From NCBI GenBank assembly GCA_031376265.1, contig JANMDK010000097.1, forward strand, positions 1 to 12,202: a stretch of 12,202 nucleotides of DNA, read 5' to 3'. Made by a program: the position numbers and the translations under genes. The notes under the pieces were generated by a model, which worked only from the letters and a program-made list of their open reading frames with translations, was not told the origin of the DNA and made no database searches. This document shows positions 1 through 5,521 of this stretch, piece by piece (position 1 is the stretch's first letter; every line of letters begins with the position of its first letter). The DNA comes from SZAS-79 sp031376265 (lineage in GTDB: Bacteria; Pseudomonadota; Gammaproteobacteria; Burkholderiales; SG8-39).

Positions 1-596
1 GGATTGCCGGTCGTGCCCGAGGTGTAGCCAAGGGCAATCGCCTGCCACTCGTCGGCCGGCCCACTCCATTTGTACAGAGGATCGCCCTCGGCGAGCAACG
101 CCTCGTAGTCCATCTCCCCCAGCAGTTTTCCACCGCTGAACGCCGGATCGTCGACGTCGATGACGACGGGCTTGTTCTTCGCGAGCGCCAGGGCCTTTTC
201 GACGATCGGCGAATATTCGCGGTCCGTGATCAGCAGCCTGGCGCCGCCATGGTCGAGCATGAACGCGACCGATTCGGCATCGAGGCGCGTGTTGAGCGCG
301 TTCAGCACCGCGCCGGTGACCGGCACGCCGAAGTGCGCCTCGTACATCGGCGGCGTGTTCGGCAACATGACCGCCACCGTATCGCCGACGCCGATGCCGC
401 GCCGGCTCAACGCCGATGCAAGCTGGCGGCAGCGTGCGAAGGTTTCCTTCCACGTGTAGCGCCTGGCGCCGTGAATGACGGCTATGCGCTCCGGAAAGAC
501 TTTCGCCGTGCGCTCGATGAAAGTGAGCGGCGTGAGCGGCGCGTAGTTGGCCGGATTCTTGTCGAGGTCCTGCTCGTAGGGGTTCGGCTTGGCCAT
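1..596 (-). CDS. Acyl-CoA synthetase (AMP-binding family), N-terminal part, cut by window edge
   Basis: The visible 198 residues are the N-terminal part of an adenylate-forming enzyme, which would activate a carboxylic acid with ATP and load it on coenzyme A. The start reads MAKPNPYEQDLDKNPANYAP, followed by the usual first-subdomain pattern (FPERIAVIHGARRYTWKE, then GDTVAVMLPNTPPMYEAHFG and LNTRLDAESVAFML). The last visible residues, YTSGTTGNP, are the Ser/Thr/Gly-rich ATP-phosphate loop of the family. The rest of the gene lies left of base 1. The ATG (596-594) shares one base with the dnaQ stop (TGATG), so translation is probably coupled. No strong ribosome site was seen. The N-terminus resembles medium or long-chain acyl-CoA synthetases of betaproteobacteria, but the substrate cannot be read from this part. 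The family call is firm; the chain-length class is inference. Confidence 0.93.
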   Translation of the reverse strand, partial: MAKPNPYEQDLDKNPANYAPLTPLTFIERTAKVFPERIAVIHGARRYTWKETFARCRQLASALSRRGIGVGDTVAVMLPNTPPMYEAHFGVPVTGAVLNALNTRLDAESVAFMLDHGGARLLITDREYSPIVEKALALAKNKPVVIDVDDPAFSGGKLLGEMDYEALLAEGDPLYKWSGPADEWQAIALGYTSGTTGN

Positions 597-1300
597 CACG
601 CCGCCAGCGCCCGCCACAACGTTTGGCCCTTGGATTCCTTGTCGATGCCGGCGAGCACTTTCTCGTGCTCGGAAAGTTCTTCGGCCGTAACGACCACCAC
701 GATCAGCTTCGAGGCATCGAAAGTCGCGGTGCCGCCGGCCATCGCTTGCGGCGAGTCGGTCTCGACGATGAGGCTTTCCTGGCCGCGGGACATCGCGAGA
801 TACACCTCGGCGAGCAGCGACGCGTCCAGCAGGGCGCCGTGGAAAGTCCGGTGCGAATTGTCGACGCCGTAGCGCTCGCAGAGCGCATCGAGGTTATTGC
901 GCTTGCCGGGATGCAGTTCTCGCGCGCGCGCAAGCGTGTCGCTTATGCTGGAGCAATGGTCGGAGAGCTTGCCCAGGCCCGCGAGCTCGAGCTCCTGGTC
1001 GATGAACTCGACGTCGAAAGCGGCGTTGTGGATGACTACCTCGGCCCCGCGCACGTACTCGAGGAAATCTTTCCCGATCTCGGAAAACCGGGGCTTGTCC
1101 GCGAGGAACTCGGCGGACAGGCCGTGGATCCGCTCGGCGGCTTCTTCGCTGGCCCTCCCCGGGTTGAGGTAGGCATGAAAGCGGTTCTCGGTAACGCGGC
1201 GATCGAGGATCTCGATGCAGCCTATCTCGACCACGCGGTCGCCGAGACGCGCATTCAGCCCCGTGGTCTCGGTATCCAGCACCACCAGCCTTGACGCCAT
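596..1300 (-). CDS. dnaQ: DNA polymerase III subunit epsilon, 3'-5' proofreading exonuclease
   Basis: This 234-residue DEDDh exonuclease removes misincorporated bases in the replicative polymerase core. Exo I is DTET with D9 and E11. Exo II is HNAAFDVEFID with D96. Exo III is HGALLDA with H154 and D159. These five are the metal-binding and catalytic residues of the family, and none is missing. After the nuclease domain, GQESLI (about 173-178) sits where the Escherichia coli protein has its clamp-binding motif. The C-terminal tail (about 180-234), ending in the pattern GQTLWRALAA, is where the family binds the polymerase alpha subunit. Length is close to the E. coli protein (243). The ATG at 1300 overlaps the rnhA stop by one base and has a strong ribosome site, AGGGAGG, six bases upstream. 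The rnhA-dnaQ pairing is conserved in proteobacteria, although divergent in E. coli. Confidence 0.97.
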   Translation of the reverse strand: MASRLVVLDTETTGLNARLGDRVVEIGCIEILDRRVTENRFHAYLNPGRASEEAAERIHGLSAEFLADKPRFSEIGKDFLEYVRGAEVVIHNAAFDVEFIDQELELAGLGKLSDHCSSISDTLARARELHPGKRNNLDALCERYGVDNSHRTFHGALLDASLLAEVYLAMSRGQESLIVETDSPQAMAGGTATFDASKLIVVVVTAEELSEHEKVLAGIDKESKGQTLWRALAA

Positions 1301-1746
1301 CAGCCGCCTCCCTCGATCCCGATGCCCCTATTGGCCAGTTCGTCGGCCCGCTCGTTGCCCGGATTGCCGGCATGGCCCTTCACCCACCGCCAGTCTATTC
1401 GATGCGTGCTCGCCGCGGCGTCCAGGCGCCTCCACAGGTCCTCGTTTTTTACCGGCTGCTTGCCTGCGGTTTTCCAGCCGCGCCGCTTCCAGGCATGGAT
1501 CCATTCGGAGATGCCCTTCTGCACATATTGGGAATCGGTATAGATGACGACCTCGCAGGAGCGCTTGAGCGACTCGAGCGCGCTGATGACCGCCATGAGC
1601 TCCATGCGGTTGTTGGTCGTCGAGGGTTCGCCCCCGAACATCTCCTTGCGCTTGCCGCCGGCCGTGAGCAGCGCGCCCCAGCCGCCCGGCCCGGGATTGC
1701 CTTTGCAGGCGCCGTCAGCGTAAATTTCTACGGCGCTCTCAGTCAT
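1300..1746 (-). CDS. rnhA: Ribonuclease HI
   Basis: This 148-residue enzyme cuts the RNA strand of RNA-DNA hybrids, such as R-loops and primers. The N-terminal pattern IYADGACKGNPGPGGWGALL is diagnostic. Acidic catalytic residues are D11, E49 (NNRMEL), D71 (YTDSQYV) and D135 (NERADELA). H125 of the KGHAG motif is also present, so every key residue is offset by one from the Escherichia coli enzyme (155 residues). The basic helix region with WKRRGWKTAGKQPVKN is also intact. I place the start at 1746. The protein then begins like other family members, an AGG lies seven bases upstream, and the overlap with the preceding methyltransferase is the common eight-base ATGACTGA. An in-frame ATG at 1764 would add six residues and has a poorer site. 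Confidence 0.96.
   Translation of the reverse strand: MTESAVEIYADGACKGNPGPGGWGALLTAGGKRKEMFGGEPSTTNNRMELMAVISALESLKRSCEVVIYTDSQYVQKGISEWIHAWKRRGWKTAGKQPVKNEDLWRRLDAAASTHRIDWRWVKGHAGNPGNERADELANRGIGIEGGG
1307..1313 (-). promoter_or_regulatory. Strong ribosome binding site of dnaQ
   Basis: On the minus strand AGGGAGG lies six bases before the dnaQ ATG and inside the last codons of rnhA. It fixes the dnaQ start at 1300. It also suggests that dnaQ is translated on its own account and not only by coupling to rnhA. It is the best ribosome site seen in the left half of the window. Confidence 0.75.
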
Positions 1747-2491
1747 CGTCCTGCCTGTGGGCATGCCCGTTGGATTGCGTCACCGGCGAAAGCGCCGGGG
1801 CCGTGGCGCGCTCCTTCTTCCAGGCCGGCGTCACGAGCCGCATCCCTACGGTGCGCTTGACCGCGCGCACGACGTAGACCCCCCCGGCGATCGGCCACCA
1901 GCGCGCGCCGGCCTTTTCCATGAAGTCGAAGCGCGTGAGCCATTTGTCGCTCGAGAAAGGCGGCGCATAGCAGCCGAACTTGCCGCCGTTGAGCTCGAAG
2001 CCGAGCAGCTTGAGCCAGTCCTTGAGCCGCAGCAGCCCGATCATCCGCGCGTTCCACGGGTGGTCCGACCCTCGGCGCGAAAGCGATTGCTTCAAGCCCC
2101 AGAGCGACAGCGTGTTGAATCCGGAGATCACGATCTGTCCCTCGGGCATCAGCACGCGCTCGGCTTCACGCAGGAGGGCATGCGGGTCGGAGCTGAACTC
2201 GAGAACGTGCGGCAGCACTAGCAGGTCGACGCTTTGCGATGCGATCGGAAGTTGTAACGGATCCGCCCTCACCGCGCCGCCGGGCTCCAATGCCAACGGG
2301 AAACGGTACGAGATGCGATTGCGGCGCAGGAAATCGACGCCCGGCAGCCCGACCTGCACCGCGAGAAAGCCGAATATGTCCTCTACGGCGCTGTCGTACT
2401 GCTCCAGCTCCCAGCCGAGCATGTACGCACCCGGCGGCGTTTCGAGCCAGCGGGCGAGCGTTGAAGTGTCTGCGGGCGCTACAATGGCCAT
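1739..2491 (-). CDS. YafS-type SAM-dependent methyltransferase-like protein
   Basis: This 250-residue protein resembles the Methyltransf_11-like YafS of Escherichia coli, which also lies between gloB and rnhA. The best conserved part is ADPLQLPIASQSVDLLVLPHVLEF (about 76-99), followed by DPHALLREAERVLMPEGQIVISGFN (about 102-126). These match the acidic loop, the hydrophobic strand and the post-motif region of class I methyltransferases. The usual glycine-rich SAM motif I is degenerate: QVGLPGVDFL stands near residues 46-55. Substrate is unknown. I start at 2491, giving MAIVAPADTSTLARWLETPP, which fits relatives. An upstream ATG at 2548 would run 55 bases into gloB on the other strand. It is the first gene of the minus-strand run leading to rnhA and dnaQ. 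The C-terminal 30 residues look disordered. Confidence 0.86.
   Translation of the reverse strand: MAIVAPADTSTLARWLETPPGAYMLGWELEQYDSAVEDIFGFLAVQVGLPGVDFLRRNRISYRFPLALEPGGAVRADPLQLPIASQSVDLLVLPHVLEFSSDPHALLREAERVLMPEGQIVISGFNTLSLWGLKQSLSRRGSDHPWNARMIGLLRLKDWLKLLGFELNGGKFGCYAPPFSSDKWLTRFDFMEKAGARWWPIAGGVYVVRAVKRTVGMRLVTPAWKKERATAPALSPVTQSNGHAHRQDDD
2480..2485 (+). promoter_or_regulatory. Candidate -10 element for gloB (TACAAT)
   Basis: TACAAT matches the -10 consensus at five of six positions and stands out in a GC-rich setting. It would start transcription near 2492, almost on the gloB ATG at 2494. No good -35 is present at the usual distance; TTGAAG at 2461-2466 is 13 bases away, which is too close. 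The element lies within the first codons of the divergent methyltransferase gene. Confidence 0.3.
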
Positions 2492-2493
2492 CG

Positions 2494-3261
2494 ATGACAA
2501 TACAAATAATTCCGCTATGTGCGCTTCGAGACAATTATGTCTGGACAATGCGCAACGCCACGCATGCCGCGGTTGTCGATCCGGGAGAAGCCAAACCCGT
2601 GCTCGACTACCTTGCCGCAGAAGGGCTCGAGCTTGCGGCGATCCTTGCCACGCACCATCACCCTGACCACGTCGGCGGCATCCCTGAACTCCTGCGCGCG
2701 AATCCCTGCCCGGTCTATGGTCCGCGCAACGAACCCATTCCTACGCTGACCCATCCGGTCTCCGAAGGCGACACGGTCCGCATCCCGGAAATCGGCGCGG
2801 AATTCTCCGTCCTCGACATCCCGGGGCATACGCGCGCCCACATCGCCTATTATGGCTTAGGGTCGCTTTTCTGTGGCGATACGCTCTTCGCCTGCGGTTG
2901 CGGGCGCCTGTTCGAAGGCACGCCCGAGCAGATGTTCTCGTCGCTTTCCAAGCTGCTTGCGCTGCCCGATCAGACCAAGGTGTATTGCGGCCACGAGTAC
3001 ACGCTCGCGAACATGCAGTTCGCGAAAGCCGTGGAGCCCGCCAATGCCGCGTTGGCTGCGCGCGAGAAGCGCGACCAGGCGCTTCGCGACCGCGGCCTGC
3101 CCACCCTTCCCTCCACGCTGGCCGACGAGAAGGCGACCAATCCCTTCCTGCGCTGCACGGAGCCCGCGGTGATCGAGTCGGCCAACAAGTACCTCGGTTC
3201 GCGCATCGGCGATCCGGTCAATGTCTTCTCTGCCATTCGACGATGGAAAAACGAGTTCTAG
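2494..3261 (+). CDS. gloB: Hydroxyacylglutathione hydrolase (glyoxalase II)
   Basis: This 255-residue cytosolic metallo-beta-lactamase-fold enzyme hydrolyses S-D-lactoylglutathione to D-lactate and glutathione, the second step of methylglyoxal detoxification. The metal motif is THHHPDH (53-59: H54, H56, D58, H59). It is joined by H112 (GHTRAH), D129 (CGDTLF) and H167 (CGHEYT), so the two-metal site is complete. The C-terminal substrate-binding domain ends in RRWKNEF, with the basic residues that contact glutathione in the family. Length matches the E. coli enzyme (251). The start MTIQIIPLCALRDNYVW is the normal family N-terminus. Upstream in-frame starts (to 2239) only read through antisense of the methyltransferase gene. 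No ribosome site is visible. Codons 2-6 are ACA ATA CAA ATA ATT, unusually AT-rich. The gene overlaps mltD by 19 bases. Confidence 0.97.
   Translation: MTIQIIPLCALRDNYVWTMRNATHAAVVDPGEAKPVLDYLAAEGLELAAILATHHHPDHVGGIPELLRANPCPVYGPRNEPIPTLTHPVSEGDTVRIPEIGAEFSVLDIPGHTRAHIAYYGLGSLFCGDTLFACGCGRLFEGTPEQMFSSLSKLLALPDQTKVYCGHEYTLANMQFAKAVEPANAALAAREKRDQALRDRGLPTLPSTLADEKATNPFLRCTEPAVIESANKYLGSRIGDPVNVFSAIRRWKNEF
2506..2534 (-). promoter_or_regulatory. Candidate promoter of the methyltransferase-rnhA-dnaQ run
   Basis: On the minus strand TTGTCT (2534-2529) is followed after 17 bases by AATTAT (2511-2506), four of six matches to the -10 consensus. It lies inside the first codons of gloB, in a locally AT-rich stretch. 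Transcription would begin near 2499, leaving a leader of about eight bases before the ATG at 2491. This is a by-eye match only. Confidence 0.3.
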
Positions 3262-4832
3262 GCCGGCTGTCGGCCCGCGCACGGGCGATCGCCTGCGCCG
3301 CAATACTCACCGGCCTGCTGGCTGCGTGCGCTTCACAACCGCCGGCTCCCGAAGCCGCCTCCGTCAGGGAGCCCCGCGTGCCCTTCCAGGCCGGCGCGGC
3401 GCCGCCAGCCTTCGAGCCGGCCAAGCCTGCGCCCGCATTGGCCGCGGCCAAGCCGCTGGATGCAACACGGCTCCCGCCGTTCGATGGCGAGAAGCACGAA
3501 GTGAAAGAGCCGCTGCGCGGCGTCGCAACGGTCGACCGCACGGTGCAGCCGGACGACCTCTGGGAGCGCATCCGCGCGGGCTTCTCGATGCCGAACCTCG
3601 AAGGCCCGATCGTGCAGGACCGAACCGCGTGGTATGCGGCGCGACCCGAAGCGCTCAAGCGCATGTTCGAGCGCAGCCGCCGCTACCTCTACCATATCGT
3701 CGAGGAGCTCGAAAAGCGCGGCATGCCGACCGAGCTCGCGCTTCTGCCGATGGTCGAAAGCTCGTTCAACCCGATGGCATATTCGCGCGCCCATGCCTCC
3801 GGCCTATGGCAATTCATCCCCGGCACCGGCAAGCGCTACGAACTGGCGCAGAACTGGTGGTACGACGGCCGGCGGGACATCGTGGCCTCGACCTCGGCGG
3901 CACTGGGCTACCTGAAGGACATCTACGAGATGAATGGCGACTGGCACCTCGCGCTTGCCTCGTACAACTGGGGCGAGAACGCGGTGGCCAGGGCGGTCGA
4001 GCGCAACAAGTCGGCCGGCCTGCCGATCGACTACTCGAGCCTGCGCATGCCCGAGGAAACCCGCTACTACGTGCCGAAGCTGCAGGCGCTCAAGAACATC
4101 ATCGCCAACCCGGCACCTTTCGGCATCGTGCTCGACCCGATCCCGAACCAGCCGTATTTCGCGACCGCCGCCAGGACGCAGGACATCGACATCAAGCTGG
4201 CCGCGCAGCTTGCCGAGATGTCGGTCGAGGAATTCGTCGCGCTGAACCCCGGGTTCAACCGGCCGATCATGCCGGCATCGGTCAATGCGCGCATCGTGCT
4301 TCCCGCCGACAAGCTGGAAATCTTCCACTCGAACCTTCAGAAGCACGACATCAAGGCGCTGGTCTCGTGGCAGACCTACGAGCCCAAGCCGGGCGAGAAG
4401 ATCGAGTCCGTGGCCAAGCGCTTCGGGGTACCGGTCGCCCAGCTTCGGGAAGTCAACGGCTTCACGGCCAAAATGAAGACGATGCCGTCGATGCTGGTTG
4501 TGCCGACCAACGGCTCGGCCACTGCTGGCGGAAAGCTGCCCCTGATGTACAGCCCGCCCGTGCCGGCGGCCGAGGTACGCACCCGCGTCCTGACCCACAC
4601 CGTCAAAGCAGGCGAAACGCTGGTATCCATCTCAGGCAAGTACCGGGTCACGCCGGACGACCTGCGCCGCTGGAACCCGATCGGACGACTCACGATCGGC
4701 CAGCAATTGCGGGTTCAGACCGCTGGGGCGGCTGCTTCTCCAGCAGAAAAAGGCCCAGTAAAACATAATAAAATCATAGTAAAGAAGCATACTCCTCAGG
4801 TAAAACGTAAGGTTACACACGCCCGACGCTGA
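3243..4832 (+). CDS. mltD: Membrane-bound lytic murein transglycosylase D with two LysM domains
   Basis: This 529-residue lipoprotein cleaves the glycan strands of peptidoglycan to leave 1,6-anhydromuramyl ends. The N-terminus has a basic start, a hydrophobic stretch and a lipobox LAAC with C29, so it is probably anchored in the outer membrane. A proline- and alanine-rich linker (about 30-80) follows. The SLT domain spans about 135-290; the presumed catalytic glutamate is E172 in MVESSFNP, followed by ASGLWQFIPGTG and ALASYNWGE, the family motifs. Two LysM peptidoglycan-binding repeats lie near 374-420 and 451-493. The last 23 residues are basic (nine Lys or Arg) and encoded by an AT-rich stretch. 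Start: ATG 3243 inside the gloB end, which gives a proper signal peptide; any earlier start in this frame reads through gloB. No ribosome site is seen, so coupling to gloB is likely. Confidence 0.95.
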   Translation: MEKRVLGRLSARARAIACAAILTGLLAACASQPPAPEAASVREPRVPFQAGAAPPAFEPAKPAPALAAAKPLDATRLPPFDGEKHEVKEPLRGVATVDRTVQPDDLWERIRAGFSMPNLEGPIVQDRTAWYAARPEALKRMFERSRRYLYHIVEELEKRGMPTELALLPMVESSFNPMAYSRAHASGLWQFIPGTGKRYELAQNWWYDGRRDIVASTSAALGYLKDIYEMNGDWHLALASYNWGENAVARAVERNKSAGLPIDYSSLRMPEETRYYVPKLQALKNIIANPAPFGIVLDPIPNQPYFATAARTQDIDIKLAAQLAEMSVEEFVALNPGFNRPIMPASVNARIVLPADKLEIFHSNLQKHDIKALVSWQTYEPKPGEKIESVAKRFGVPVAQLREVNGFTAKMKTMPSMLVVPTNGSATAGGKLPLMYSPPVPAAEVRTRVLTHTVKAGETLVSISGKYRVTPDDLRRWNPIGRLTIGQQLRVQTAGAAASPAEKGPVKHNKIIVKKHTPQVKRKVTHARR

Positions 4833-4868
4833 CGGCGGCCCCCTGCTGCGGCGCACCTCCTGAAAGGC

Positions 4869-4896
4869 TTGCGCGCGCCGGCGGCAGGTCTAGAAT
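4869..4896 (+). promoter_or_regulatory. Candidate sigma-70 promoter for the 4940 gene
   Basis: TTGCGC (4869-4874) and TAGAAT (4891-4896) are separated by 16 bases. The -10 matches five of six consensus positions. Transcription would begin near 4903, giving a leader of about 37 bases that includes the run of 13 C. It sits in the only real intergenic gap of the window and is the most credible promoter here. Confidence 0.45.
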
Positions 4897-4916
4897 CGGT
4901 TCCCCCGATTCGTTTT
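4893..4916 (+). terminator. Weak terminator-like hairpin after gloB-mltD
   Basis: GAATCGG (4893-4899) pairs perfectly with CCGATTC (4905-4911) around a five-base loop TTCCC. It is followed by GTTTT (4912-4916). The stem is seven pairs and the T run only four, so it would be a weak intrinsic terminator for the mltD transcript. It overlaps the -10 element of the candidate promoter for the next gene. Confidence 0.35.
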
Positions 4917-4917
4917 G

Positions 4918-4930
4918 CCCCCCCCCCCCC
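4918..4930 (+). repeat. Homopolymer run of 13 C in the leader of the 4940 gene
   Basis: Thirteen consecutive C lie 10 to 22 bases upstream of the ATG at 4940, across the place where a ribosome site would be expected. Runs of this length are prone to slippage in replication and also to sequencing error. The tract is outside the reading frame, so a length change would alter leader spacing, not the protein. Confidence 0.9.
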
Positions 4931-4939
4931 AACGACCCC

Positions 4940-5512
4940 ATGCATCGCGCCCTGCGCCGGACGGCTTTTCTCTTCTTCGTTGCGGCCTGGCCGGTCGCCG
5001 CGAAGGCCGATCCGCTCGTCTTTATCCTGATGAGCGTGGCCAAGGAGATCGCCAGCTCGGCCATCGAAAAAGCGTGGGTGCGGCAGGCGGCGCTATCAGC
5101 GCTTCCGCCCGCTCCGGCGGTGACCTACCCCGGCACTGCGGTTGAACCCGCGACGCTAAAGCGCATCATCGACGACAGCTTCGTCTACTTGTCTTCCTCG
5201 CAGCGCAACGAGGTTTTCGAGAGCCTGAACGAGATGCTGCTTGACCCAAAGACGGCGGGAAACCGGGCGGCGCTGATCGAATTCTTCCTGCACAAGGCGC
5301 TTGCGGTCCGCGCCGCGCTGATCGAGCTCGGCAAGCTCAGCTACGAGCAGAAGGAAGGCCTCGCGCGGCAATTCCGCGAAGAAACCGATTTGCTGCCGGA
5401 TGAGGAGCGCCGCCAGTTGCAGATCCTGCTCGAGCAGCAGCTGCTCCCGGTGCCGTCGGACCTTAACCGCCTGCTGCTTTCGCAGCTGCAGGAGCCCCGC
5501 AAGCAGCAATAG
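4940..5512 (+). CDS. Small exported protein of unknown function
   Basis: I do not recognise a named family. The 190-residue product has a clear signal peptide: basic start (MHRALRRT), hydrophobic core (AFLFFVAAWPVAA) and a likely cut after AKA at residue 23. The mature protein is therefore probably periplasmic, about 167 residues. It begins with a short hydrophobic helix (LVFILMSVAKEIASSAIEKA), then a linker rich in proline and alanine. From about residue 70 on it is mostly predicted amphipathic helix, with many Leu, Glu and Arg and a Gln-rich end (LLEQQLLPVPSDLNRLLLSQLQ). There are no cysteines or catalytic motifs that I can identify. Codon use matches the neighbours, so it looks like a resident gene. 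Its stop is nine bases from the convergent yejF stop. No ribosome site precedes the ATG. A lineage-restricted conserved protein is the most likely reading. Confidence 0.8.
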   Translation: MHRALRRTAFLFFVAAWPVAAKADPLVFILMSVAKEIASSAIEKAWVRQAALSALPPAPAVTYPGTAVEPATLKRIIDDSFVYLSSSQRNEVFESLNEMLLDPKTAGNRAALIEFFLHKALAVRAALIELGKLSYEQKEGLARQFREETDLLPDEERRQLQILLEQQLLPVPSDLNRLLLSQLQEPRKQQ

Positions 5513-5521
5513 GCTGGGCCG

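Noticed and set aside
2239..2493. N-terminal extension of gloB by 85 codons
   Set aside because: It runs antisense through the methyltransferase gene and reads as low-complexity Arg/Pro; the family N-terminus begins exactly at the ATG at 2494.
2492..2548. N-terminal extension of the methyltransferase to ATG 2548
   Set aside because: It would overlap the gloB coding sequence by 55 bases and adds 19 residues not expected in the family; ATG 2491 gives the typical start.
3221..4768. Long open frame of 515 codons on the plus strand inside mltD
   Set aside because: It is frame-shifted against mltD, has Arg/Ala/Gly-rich composition typical of GC-rich shadow frames, and shows no domain. The mltD frame has signal peptide, SLT and LysM motifs.
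4915..5145. TTG-initiated frame of 76 codons reading through the 13-C run
   Set aside because: It is out of frame with the 4940 gene and lacks a plausible product. It would join that frame if one C were lost, but the signal peptide at 4940 is complete without it.
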